Shown piece by piece: positions 1-10,700 of a stretch of 64,000 bases of DNA. The notes below the pieces were generated by a model. The model made no database searches. It worked only from the letters and a program-made list of their open reading frames with translations, and had not been told where the DNA came from. The stretch covers positions 30,066,008 through 30,130,007 of the forward strand of contig CM049313.1 of the NCBI GenBank assembly GCA_026874595.1, written 5' to 3'. The position numbers and the translations under genes are program-made. Numbering within the stretch: the first letter of the stretch is position 1; every line of letters begins with the position of its first letter. This DNA is from Sipunculus nudus. Its lineage: Eukaryota; Annelida; Sipuncula; Golfingiida; Sipunculidae.

Positions 1-200
1 CATTTGGATCCCAGTTGTGAGATTTGATAGCCAGCTACATATTTGAGAACAACAATCATACTTATTTGTACTTGATAATTGTTTTGATCCCAGTTGTGAG
101 GTTTGGCAGTTAGCTACACACTTGTAAACTCTTTTGATGTGTTCTTAAGTGTGTAGCTAACTGTCATATTTCACATATGAGATCATAACATCATCAGGTA
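1..200. repeat. Short direct and inverted repeat cluster
   Basis: A block reading roughly GATCCCAGTTGTGAGRTTTG followed by a TAGCTACA word occurs twice in direct orientation (about 3-45 and 87-125). It then recurs in inverted orientation (about 135-185, containing TGTGTAGCTAACTGTCA). The three copies make a small foldable cluster. No coding potential or known family is recognised. Confidence 0.5.
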
Positions 201-239
201 CATAAATAAATTACTCATATCTCAAGAGTGGTTCAGTGT

Positions 240-720
240 GCTGGTCTGAACTTGGCATGTTCATACATCTTGGAGAGTAATCTCATAGATCAGACAGGTG
301 GCAGCAGCTACTTTCCCATTTTTGTAGAACACACTGATGCCCTTTTCTCAGCCAAATTTGTCTGAAATTGTGCATGTATATAGAACTTAGATACTGGCAT
401 CTTGCACTCAGGTCTAACAGCGCCATCTGTAAATGTTTTCCTCGCCATCCATCTGTTCGCTTACTTTGTGACAAATCACTTATATCTCAGGAGAGGATGG
501 ACGTATTGCTAAAATTTTGTATGTTATCTGAATTATATAGCTTATGTTTTAGACAAGGCAGGTGGTGTTACCAGGTTTTTAGAATACAGCAATGTACTTT
601 TTCACAGTAGTCAGTTGGTGTCTCGGCCTGGAATTTTGCATGTTTAATCTATCTGTAGATATGTTTTTTTGTTTTTTTTTTTGTGAAAATTGCACATTTA
701 TGAAGAGTTAAATTGGTATC
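240..720. repeat. Degenerate interspersed repeat, no gene seen
   Basis: The text resembles the reverse complement of the satellite-like units found later in the window, with phrases such as 'catatctcagg', 'tttgtctgaaattgtgcatgt' and 'gccatctgt' in the same order. The short ORFs here lie inside this repeat and show no conserved domain. It is read as an old, decayed copy of the dispersed unit family, with a similar copy at 1835-2335. Confidence 0.4.
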
Positions 721-734
721 TCTGTTGCTATAGA

Positions 735-1830
735 TTTGGAGTCATGTATTGAGATGGTTTAGAAAATAAATATTACATTTAGCAGCATTGGATGATTTCT
801 GAGCCAAATGATTATAATATTTATTAACAGACCATTTCTAAGCAGTGGTTGTATGTATTGAGATGGTTTAGGAAACACAAAAATTACATTTTGCAGCATT
901 TGATGATTTCTGAGGCAGATTATAATAGTGATAACAGAACATATCTCAGCAGTGGTTGTGTGTATCGAGATGGTTTAGGAAACTAAATACTGTGGTTGCC
1001 TTTTTGTTCGCGATGGTTTTAATTTCGCGATATTCGCGAATGGGAAATAATCGCGAAAATGAAACCCTCAGGAATAATTGGCCAATGGAGTACGTCCTTC
1101 TTATTTAATGTAGCCAGTATTTGTATGGGAATAGATTAGAACAATGAGAATTGTTATAATAAGTTACATCCATGCAGATATAGGGAAAACGTTCCCCTTA
1201 ATTTGAACTAAACTACCTGTGCTTTGTGTTCGGGCCCATCGTTATATGAGAAAAAATATCACAAACTCATGACTTATTCTCATTTTATAACACACATAGG
1301 TATGGCTTTACCAAATATTAGGGTTCTGGTGAGATCGCGAAAATGAAACCCTCGCAAAACATTAAAAATTGAAAAATCGCGAAAATTTCAGCCTCGCGAA
1401 TATGAAGCCAACCACAGTATTGGATGATATCTGAGCCAAACGATTATAACAGTGATAACAGACCATATCTCAGCAGTGGTTGTATGTATTGAGATGGTTT
1501 AGGAAACTAAATATTGGATGATTTCTGAGCCAAATGATTATAACAGTGATAACAGACCATATCTCAACAGTGGTTGCATGTATTGAGATGGTTTAGGGAA
1601 CTAAATATTGATGATTTCTGAGCCAAATGATTATAATAATGATAACGGAGCATATCTTTGCAGTGGTATATATTGAGATGGTTAGGAAACTAAATATTGC
1701 ATTTGGCAGCATCTGATGCTTTCTGAGGCAAATTATTATTACAGAGATTTTAGTTATAATAGACCATATCTCAGCAGTGGTTGTATGTATTGACATGCTT
1801 TAGGAAAGTAAATATTGTATTTGGCAATAT
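735..1830. repeat. Tandem repeat of about 110 bp, interrupted by an inverted-repeat element
   Basis: A unit with the landmarks 'gtattgagatggtttaggaa', 'gatgatttctgagccaaatg' and 'catatctcagcagtggttg' recurs about seven times with gradual divergence. One unit is interrupted at 988/1419 by the inserted element annotated separately. No protein is encoded. The regular unit sequence allows the insertion to be dated as later than the array. Confidence 0.8.
990..1417. mobile_element. 428-bp non-autonomous inverted-repeat element with TA target duplication
   Basis: The ends are inverted repeats of roughly 40 bp: the left begins CTGTGGTTGCC and the right, reverse-complemented, begins CTGTGGTTGGC. Both continue into TTCGCGA-rich text. 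The element interrupts a 110-bp tandem unit, so the empty site can be read from neighbouring units (AAATATTGG). A TA dinucleotide is duplicated at 988-989 and 1418-1419. A TA duplication is typical of Tc1/mariner-type MITEs. No transposase ORF fits in 428 bp, so it must have been moved in trans. Confidence 0.75.
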
Positions 1831-1834
1831 TGAG

Positions 1835-2540
1835 TCATATTTTTGAAAGTGGGCATATGAGGAACAAGCTTTTTTTTACATTAATGCATATCGTAACCAA
1901 GTCTGGTGGGCCATCTGCAATTGTTTCAATGTCTGGTCCATCCATGTATTTGCTTTTGGTTAAAATCATATCTAAGGAGTGATTCAATGTATTGGCCTGG
2001 AATTTGGCATGTGCATCAATCTTGAAGTTTTCTCTATACTGAGACCAGGCAAGTGACACCATCTGTTATACTGTTTTTGAAGAATAAGTGTAATTCCTTT
2101 TCTCAGGAATGGTTTGTCGTATTAGCCATATATTATGCATGTCAATAGATCTTGGATACCTCCATCTTGCACTCAATACTGGGTGGCGGCAAATGCAATC
2201 TTTTTGCAAGGCAAGCATCTGTGCATTTGCTTTGGTTGAAAATTGCTCATACCTAAAGAGTGGTTCAATGTGCTGGTTATGACATGCTTTGGTTTGTTCA
2301 ATAAATACTTGGTAATATGTCAAGAATATTGTAATTGTTTTTGTTTTGGTGAGGAAATGTACTGGAAGTTCCGTTGATAATTACTTGCTTTGTAAAAGTG
2401 TGAGGCAATTAGATAATATTCATTGTGCAGAGCAGTTTATATTTCTCTTTGTGTTACACTTAATATTTGCTGAACTTTTTGTTAATTTTGGGAGATTTGG
2501 GCCAGGTTAAAAGAGACAGCTAAAAATTTGGCTAAAATAT
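1835..2540. repeat. Degenerate interspersed repeat and unassigned DNA
   Basis: From 1835 to about 2335 the sequence repeats phrases seen at 240-620, such as 'ccatcttgcactca', 'catctgtgcatttgctt' and 'gagtggttcaatgtgctgg'. It is a second old copy of that dispersed family. From 2335 to 2540 no feature is recognised. The two minus-strand ORFs of 75 and 85 codons lie in the repeat and are not credible genes. Confidence 0.4.
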
Positions 2541-2544
2541 ATGC

Positions 2545-3035
2545 AAGAAACGCATGCTGCATATCTTGCATTATGCAAATCTTGGATAATTTTAAGCAAG
2601 ATTTTGCAAATTAAGCAAGATTTCATATTTAGCAAGAAAAAAATCTTGCATAGTGAAATTTTCTTGCTTATTTAAGCAAGATTTTATTAAGCAAGATCTT
2701 GCTTAGCTCATTTAAATAATTCGCCTCTATTTCTGACATAATTCTTGCTTAATGACCTTTTCTTGCTTAACATTTAAGCAAGATTTTATTAAGCAAGATC
2801 TTGCTTAGCTCATTTAAATAATTCGCCTCTATTTCTGACATAAATCTTGCTTAATGACCTTTTCTTGCTTAAATATTTAAGCAAGATTTTGTATTAAGCA
2901 AGATCTTGCTTAAGCTCATTTACATAATTCGCCTCTATTTCTGACATAAATCTTGCATAAAATTTAAGCAAGATCTGGCATAATTTCCTTCATAATTTCT
3001 GGCATAAATCTGGCATAAATCTTGCTTGTCATTTC
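2545..3035. repeat. Palindromic tandem array with a TAAGCAAGATCTTGCTTA core
   Basis: Three tandem units of about 102-105 bp start near 2689, 2791 and 2896. Each contains the perfect 18-bp palindrome TAAGCAAGATCTTGCTTA, followed by 'gctcatttaaataattcgcc' with small changes. Flanking DNA is saturated with the same word in both orientations (AAGCAAGAT and ATCTTGCTT). It could fold into multiple hairpins. It is not coding. Confidence 0.8.
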
Positions 3036-4330
3036 GTAAGGGTTTGAAATTACAAACACATTATTAAGGTTCTTTCAAACACATTGACAATAGACCTGGC
3101 TCTGGAGGGACCTGGTGCAGTAGGGTCCACTGACCACACACAAAGGGCTCACCCGGAGCCAACTGTTATGCAATAGTACTTTTCCCCGTTTCCAAATAAC
3201 AAAAGCTGATCAACCTGAAATTTTGAAAGACCACAATTTGTTTTCTTTAAAAAAGCAAGAAATACTTCCCTTTTCGTTGAAATTGTGTGTATTCCCCTGT
3301 CCTGAAGCACAATCAAAACATCTTTTCAAGACACAACCAGAAGTATTTCTGGATAAAATTTGGTGTAACTGAGAGAGCACCAAAAGTGTGTCTACTCTCT
3401 TTTACTGCACCAGGTGACCCTGGTGCACTTGTATGTTAAGTTTTAAATGTTGTATGTGCTGTATGTTGTATATAAGTGTTATTACTAAGGCTAAACTATT
3501 TTAAAATTAACTTTTTTTAAATATCTAAATTATGATTCAACTCATAGATTTCAGAGAGATGTAAGGAAAATAAAACTTGTTAATAAAGATCTATGGTTTT
3601 AAAATAATTTTCTGCAGAGTATCTCACAGTAATCATATGATTCCACAGAAAATGGATGTCAACTGTCATATTGTTAATCTAACTGTAAATATGAAACAGT
3701 GAGTAGCATGCATAATCTTTTAATAACAATACATTAAATACAAATTTAAACATGTTTCTACACTCATAAATAAATAAAGACTGAAATTACATATTTATGT
3801 TTGATTTCTCTGTTTGCTGATAAATGATATGTAGTATATCCATGATCAGACTTCTGACATCCACGTTCTACTAAAAGTAAAACTGTCAAGACTCAACTTC
3901 AAGTCAAACAAGTTTTCTTCTGAAGGTCATTCACGGCGTCAAAAGTTCATAAAATTATTAATATATGTTACAGCTACTGCTATTATTTATTTTCTAACAA
4001 TGCTCTGTGATAAATCACATAATATGAAGGTTTACTTAACACCAGCACACAACTGCTGACGCGCGTGAGCGATAATGGGGGTATTTTAGGGGTCAATGTC
4101 ACATGTCGAATAATAAAAGCACAAAATGCACGATGGCAGTTTAGAATAAGATATTTGTGGTTTCTTACGCTCATAGGTAAGCTGATGCAAGTCATCCACT
4201 GCGTTTCCAATTTGGTTGAGTTCATATGCGAGCACCTCATTTCAACTGACAAAGTTTTAGGCGCCATAAACTGTCACTGGTACCGTAAAGCGGTCATGCC
4301 GTAAGTGCAGTCATGTCGTAAAATACAGAA
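3036..4330. other. Unassigned, mostly AT-rich DNA
   Basis: No gene, RNA or clear mobile element is visible. A short imperfect duplication concerns the phrase 'cctggtgca' (3112-3120 and 3419-3427) within a GC-richer patch. Overlapping ORFs at 3983-4304 on both strands have no recognisable domain and no splice or start context that favours one of them. Confidence 0.4.
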
Positions 4331-4331
4331 T

Positions 4332-4336
<5 letters not shown>

Positions 4337-4398
<62 letters not shown>
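4337..4398. repeat. Compound microsatellite (TA)n(TG)n
   Basis: A pure TA run passes directly into a pure TG run. This is a typical compound dinucleotide repeat and is likely polymorphic in length. Confidence 0.95.
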
Positions 4399-4403
<5 letters not shown>

Positions 4404-4525
4404 TATTCAAAATTTGCATGTCCTGCGGTAACAATGACAGTAAATTTTTTCAGATATTGATTCTCTTTTATAATTAATAATCATAAGATATAAATGACAT
4501 TTGTTTCACAATTATTTCTGGGTTG

Positions 4526-4527
<2 letters not shown>

Positions 4528-4585
<58 letters not shown>
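4528..4585. repeat. (TA)n microsatellite
   Basis: An uninterrupted TA run of nearly 60 bp abuts the TGTAACGG start of a possible solo LTR. Confidence 0.95.
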
Positions 4586-4588
<3 letters not shown>

Positions 4589-4908
4589 ACGGCTCCGATA
4601 ACACGTATTATATTATCAGGTATAACTGAATTGCCTGGCAGGTATCATATCATCAGCTTGGCCTAACTGGTCAATGAATTGACCTGACGGCGAGTGCGTG
4701 ATCGACAGCTCTATTAGCCAATCAGCGAACGTTATTGCCGGACTGAAAACGAGGCCATGTAAACACACGTGGAGGTCGGACATCAGGTCGGACATTCCTG
4801 ACACATGTGTAAACTTTCAACTATAAATGCTCGATGGACCTCTCATAATAAATATGTTTTATTTTTAATACGGTCGAGGCATATGTTGATAATTTTTATA
4901 AAAGTTAC
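4585..4908 (+). mobile_element. Candidate solo LTR
   Basis: The segment begins TGTAACGG and ends near GTTAC, which gives complementary termini. Inside, in the order expected of an LTR promoter, are a CCAAT box (agccaatcag, about 4716), a TATA-like box (ctataaatg, about 4821) and an AATAAA polyadenylation motif (about 4846). No second copy or internal retroelement sequence is present in the window. The right edge is uncertain and no target duplication could be confirmed because the left flank is a TA run. It could instead be a fragment of a host promoter. Confidence 0.4.
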
Positions 4909-5876
4909 CCCAGGTATCATTCAAAGTAACAGCAATCTGTTTTCTTCCTTCTCTTCGTAATAAAATCACAAGACGGGGAGGAAAACGCAGGGATGGGACA
5001 AAGCAGCTAGGCCCGATTTGGCCCTGTCATATATTGAGTCCATAATGACACATGAAATTTTCAGTTAGTCAAAAGACGCAGTCTATATGATCCTATGTAC
5101 CATCTATTGGTAAACACTGGCCTGTAACCAGTGCTAAAAAGTGTTACATTTTCCCCACACCAGCGCTTCACTCTTTAAAGTTGATGGGTATAAACAAAAT
5201 GTATAAATCTTGGCCCTGTCGAATCAGAGCGTCTCCCACTCCCATCTGTTCATGTGCATGGGATGATATGCAGTATTCATGTGTTCATATATGCAATCGA
5301 CGATATGCTATCTCCTGTTACCAAAAATATATTTGATATATCTCTGGTAAAAGGTCAGTAACTTTTATTGACGAGGATACAAGTTTAATTGTATAGCCCT
5401 ATGCTTTATATTGTAACCATGTCGACAATTTACATAACAGTGTGCATTTATTGGCACTCAAAGATGCAAGACGGCTATTACTGCCTTACTGATCACTGGT
5501 GTTAGAACTTAACAACTCACAGACCTGTTGGTGTGATAAAAGCGCGAACTCAGATTTTGGTGATCGACCAAGATCTTCTGATTGTTCAATTGACAAAAAA
5601 AAAAAATAAATAAATACAAAAAATCGTCAAGAAACTACCGAAAGACAAAGGATGGGCCTACAATCTTGAATCATTGAGCTGTTCTTTAATAAAATTAATA
5701 TGTGTAACTGTCGGCTATATTAAAGGTATAATGTTTATATTTTTCACAAAATTTTGGTCTGTTCATTTGTCTGTTATTTACAAAACTTAATCTATTAAGT
5801 GATCTCATAGCTTGTTGATTTTTTATTATATAAAACAATAATGATATTGCATTCTATGGTCGCATATGTATCCTGC
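4909..5876. other. Unassigned DNA
   Basis: No gene or repeat is recognised. A/T tracts are frequent and no ORF exceeds 60 codons. Confidence 0.5.
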
Positions 5877-5894
5877 GGGGGGGGGGGGGGGGGG
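5877..5894. repeat. G18 homopolymer
   Basis: Eighteen consecutive G residues. It could form a G-quadruplex when single-stranded, and is a likely sequencing or length-polymorphism hot spot. Confidence 0.9.
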
Positions 5895-6803
5895 CAGGGA
5901 GGTTTAAGAAAGAGAAGGGAAAATGCTATTTTTTAGCTAGTAGTAAACAAAAAGAGATAAAAAATTCATATTTGTTATTATTATCCACTTGGAATCAGAC
6001 ATTATGACAGCCATGAGTCATAATTAGAAAATAATCCTTAAGATGTTCCTGTTCGACAATAAACAAGATAAAATTTTTCACTGACAATATGTGTTAACAC
6101 CTATTATGTACATTTCGTTGAAATTGAGTGAGAAATCGTTAAAAATTAATTCACAGTTCATTTAGGCTATAATGATGCATTACACCAGAATATATAACAA
6201 ATACTTGCAAGTTGTAATAACGAAGTGAAACGGTGTTTACTTTCAATGACAGAATTATAATGAAATGAAATAAATACACCATTAAACATTAATGGTTATT
6301 ATCTTTATTAAGATAATATTTTGATGTGTCACAGTGTCTTTTATATTAAACAAATACCACAGGTATGTCACAAATGGAGCATCACTTCAGTTCTCCTTGA
6401 CAATATATATACAATATATTTATATACAATATATTTATATTATTACATGCATGAGTCACTGACTCTGAGTGTTTAAAGGAAGATTCTAAAAATTATTGCC
6501 ACAGGTTGCCTTAACTGACAGAACAGCAGATTTTCTATAATATGCACCTGTATAAAATAAAACAGTTATTTTGCACACACACACCCTCACACATAAACAC
6601 AAATGTTTATAAACAGGCAGATCAAGAGGGCGTGGGGGAGGGGTTGAGCCGCAACAACCTTTCTTCAGAATTTTAAACTATTTTTTTCTGGCCTGCATGG
6701 ACCCGTCACATTCTGGAGCAGGGGACCCTTTTATATGTTTCTTATTAGTCTTCCTGGGTTGGCCCCACCCCTTTACAAACCCTTGATAAGCCCGGGATCG
6801 CCC

Positions 6804-6866
<63 letters not shown>

Positions 6867-7379
6867 TCTTGTCCCACCACATCTTTTAAAACAATACAAA
6901 AGACTTAAGGACCTTCATAAATAATATCTATATCATACATTCATTTAAATTTCTTCTTGTACACACATCTTTCTTCCTGTGTATAAACAGGAGGCTTCCT
7001 ATTAAAAACATCAATATACATACAATATTTTATAATAATTTCAACTTCAGTTTTATTTCATAATTTTCTCAGAATATTAAATTTTATATAAAAAAAACAC
7101 GTGATGTTCACACACCATCTGTGATTTTACTTGCCCTTCAATAATTTATTGTTTAAATACTGGTATTGACACTTGTTGGATTTTTATTATTAATTTTAAT
7201 TAGATGACCTATAAACTAACTTTCAAAGGTTATAAAATCTCTGCTTGAGCAATACATATTAAGCAAGGCTTCCTTTAATGTTTATAAAAAATGAGTTGCC
7301 CCCCCCCCCCCCCCTATATCTAATGACAGCATATATGTCACTTTAACTTGTATGGAAGCAACACTTTTTACGTTGTCAT
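5895..7379. other. Unassigned AT-rich DNA with two simple repeats
   Basis: No gene is recognised up to the LTR of Gypsy element 1. The stretch contains a TA run at 6806-6864 and a run of sixteen C residues at 7299-7314. The 73-codon minus-strand ORF over the TA run is an artefact of the dinucleotide repeat. Confidence 0.6.
6806..6864. repeat. (TA)n microsatellite
   Basis: An uninterrupted AT dinucleotide run of nearly 60 bp. Confidence 0.95.
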
Positions 7380-7555
7380 TGTTTAATGATGGCTTGTAGA
7401 TGCTGCCATCTACAGGCATTGAGATGTACTATTTTGGATGCTCCACCAGGGGGCGCCAGTTTCATGTGGATTAAAAGTATGGCTGAATCCTCCTGCACGT
7501 GTTGGAGTTTGACTTGAGTGTAACTCAATCATATGGACTGTGTGAGTTTGAAACA
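7380..7555 (+). repeat. 5' LTR of Gypsy element 1
   Basis: It begins TGTTTAATG and ends GAAACA, giving canonical TG...CA termini, and matches 12252-12427 along its full 176 bp. No AATAAA or strong TATA box is obvious, as often in very short LTRs. It contains 'cagggggcgccag', a GC-rich partial palindrome. Confidence 0.95.
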
Positions 7556-7570
7556 TGGTGGCAGCGGTGG
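7556..7570 (+). promoter_or_regulatory. Primer binding site, tRNA-Leu type
   Basis: TGGTGGCAGCGGTGG starts immediately after the LTR. It is complementary to the CCA-tailed 3' end of an animal tRNA-Leu (AAG-type, as I recall that tRNA's acceptor end). The first 13 bases are identical to the primer site of Gypsy element 2. Confidence 0.85.
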
Positions 7571-7712
7571 TAAATGTGTCCACTTCAGCTTAGTAGACAC
7601 ACATTGACTGGTATCACCACCGGTGAATGGACTACAATCCCAGAAACTACGAAGGTGAGCGATAATAGAAGCATTTGACTCAATCTATAGCTCCCGCACC
7701 TTGCATACCACC

Positions 7713-10700
7713 ATGAGTCAGGCAAACCACCGTAACCCACCCCAGGAGGCCACAAATGCCCCAATGGACGATGAACCTGACTTTAACCTTCCCAAGATTA
7801 ACCCACCAAATGAATTCCTTCCTGGAGATACCCCAAGTGATACATCTGATAGATGGAAACTCTGGAAACAGAAATGGTCCAATTTTTGTGCTATCTCCAA
7901 TGTAAGAAAGCTGCCTCAGGGTACAAAGATGGCATACTTCAAACATGTAGCCGGTGACCACATACTGCGTGAGCTGAATGCTTTTGAATTTGAGCCAGGT
8001 GAGGATGATGATTTGGACACTGTACTAAGTAAACTAGATCAACTATATGTTGGTGAGGTTAATGAAACACGTGAGAGGTACTTGTTTGGGGAGTGTACCC
8101 AGCAAAGCACTGAAACAGTTGACCAGTTTGTAACAAATTTGAGAACTCTTGCTAAAACTTGTGGGTTTTGTAAGTCTTGCAAAGACAGCCTAATAAGAGA
8201 TAGAATAATCCATGGGATCAGATTTGATGGATATAAAGATACCCAAGAGGAGCTTTTGAAAATTAGGCATCTATCCCTTAAACAGTGTGTGGACATTTGT
8301 AAAGGTGCTGAACAAACCAGGGCCCATATGAAAACCATGATAAAAGCTGAAACTACTGTTCACAAAATTAGAGAGCAGCCTAAGAGAAGAAGTCAAGAAT
8401 GCCAGTTCTGTGGCAAAAGACATATTATGGACAAAGAATTATGCCCTGCCTGGGGGAAAACTTGCTCTAAATGCCATGGAAAAAATCACTTTGCCATTAA
8501 GTGCTTTCAACGCAGTTCTAGCAAACGACAAAAAAAGCGGGTACACATGATACAAAGTGATCACATTGAAAATGACACACCCTCTTCTGACTCTGAGGCT
8601 GAGTCAATTCTAAGTGTACACTCTGGTAAGCACCCTCTCAGCAAAACTGTATTTGCCAACATGGAAGTGGGGGGCAGACCAGTCAGCTTCCAGGTGGACT
8701 CTGGTGCAAGTATTAATGTGATACCAAAGCACTTGGTGCCTGATGTACCCATACTCCCGTGCAATACTACACTAGAGATGTGGAATAATAGCAAGGTCAA
8801 TCCTCTTGGTAAGGCTAGACTTACCATAAGGAACATAAAAAACAAAAGAAAATACAACGTAGAATTTATTGTGGTTCAAGATAGACTGACCCCGCTACTT
8901 GGCAAGATGGTCTCAGAAGCGATGGGACTGATATCAATAAATTATGAAAACATCAGCGCAGTTAGTGACATCACAGCAGATTATAGAGATGTATTCTCTG
9001 ATGAGTTAGGTACACTACCTGGAGAGGTTTGCCTCACAGTTGACAAATCTATCAAACCCATAGCTATACCCTCCTGTCGGGTCCCTGTCAGCCAGAAAAA
9101 GCCTGTCAAATCAAAGCTACTTGAACTCGAGCAACAAGGGGTCATAGCTAAAGTTGAGACCCCTACCGACTGGTGTAGTCGCATGGTAACTAGTACAAAA
9201 AAATCAGGTGACCTGAGAATCTGTATCGACCCAATGGTCCTCAATACAGCACTACAAAGAGAGCTACATCCTCTGCCAGTAATGGATGACATTTTGCCAG
9301 ACATAGCTAAAGCTAAAGTATTCTCTCGTTTCGACCTGAAAAATGGTTACTGGCACTGCAAATTAGATGAAGAGTCGAGTTACGTCACCACATTTCAAAC
9401 GCCACATGGGAGATACCGATGGCTTAGACTCCCTTTTGGACTAGCCGTGTCAAGTGAAATATTTCAGAAAAGACTGCATACTGCATTGGAAAACCTTCCA
9501 GGTGTCATATGTGTGGCTGACGACATCCTTGTGTATGGTGTCGGAACCACTGAAGCAGATGCACGACATGACCATGATGAAAAGCTGAACCGCTTGTTGC
9601 AGCGGTGTCGTATAAATGGAATTAAACTGAACAGTGCAAAAACAGAGCTGCGTAAATCAGAAATCACATTCCTTGGGCATGTGATTACGAGGGATGGCTT
9701 GAAAGCCGATCCTAACAAGGTCAAGGCCATCAAGGAAATGGCAGCGCCATCAAATATCACTGAGGTGCAGCGCCTACTTGGTATGGTAAACTACCTGGCC
9801 CGTTTTTTACCACACCTGTCAAATGTACTGAGCCCCATCCGAAAACTGACCAACAAAGACACAGACTGGATGTGGGGCCAGGAACAGAGAGACGCCTTTG
9901 CTGAAGTAAAAAGGCTTGTGACCAGTGCTCCAGTTCTCGCATACTACGACATGGAGAAACCCCTTATCATCCAGTGCGACGCAAGCAAGTCAGGCCTTGG
10001 AGCAGTGTTGCTGCAAGACAACAGGCCACTGTCTTATGCCAGCAGGGCCCTTACTCAGGCAGAAATGAAATATGCCCAGATTGAAAAGGAGATGCTGGCA
10101 ATTGTGTTTTCACTGGGCAGATTTCACCAGTATGTTTTTGGCAGACACGTTGTGATACACACTGACCACAAACCACTCCTGTCAATCACCAGGAAACCTC
10201 TGAATATGGCCCCCAAACGACTACAAGGCATGCTAATGAAGGCCCAGCAATATGACACCAGCTTAGAATACCGGCCAGGAAAAGAGATGTATATTGCGGA
10301 CCTTCTGTCCAGGGCGCATTTAAATACCACTGAAGGGAGTGAAACATTTGAGCTGATCAACATGGTGTCATATCTGCCTATTAGAAAGGAGAGGTTGGAC
10401 AGAATAAAGCAGGCCACTAAAGATGATGAAGTGATGACAATGTTGACAGACACAATTCTGTCTGGTTGGCCTGAAAGCAAAACTGAAGTGCCAAGTCAGC
10501 TGGGCCCCTACTATCATGCAAGAGACGAGTACACAGTGCAGGATGGTCTTATCTTCAAGGGAGACAGAGTGGTTGTGCCACATAACCTGCGAGGTGAAAT
10601 GAAACGGGCCCTGCATTCTTCCCATATGGGAGTGGAAGCTTGTCTACGCAGGGCTAGAGAATGCATCTTCTGGCCCCTTATGAATGCAGAAATCAGAGAG

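Noticed and set aside
6678-6899. Short ORFs with YIYIYI or IYIYIY runs (also 13490-13684 and 45262-45483)
   Set aside because: Translations of TA microsatellites.
7701-7712. TTG at 7701 as start of Gypsy 1 Gag-Pol
   Set aside because: It is not an ATG. The in-frame ATG at 7713 has a strong eukaryotic start context.
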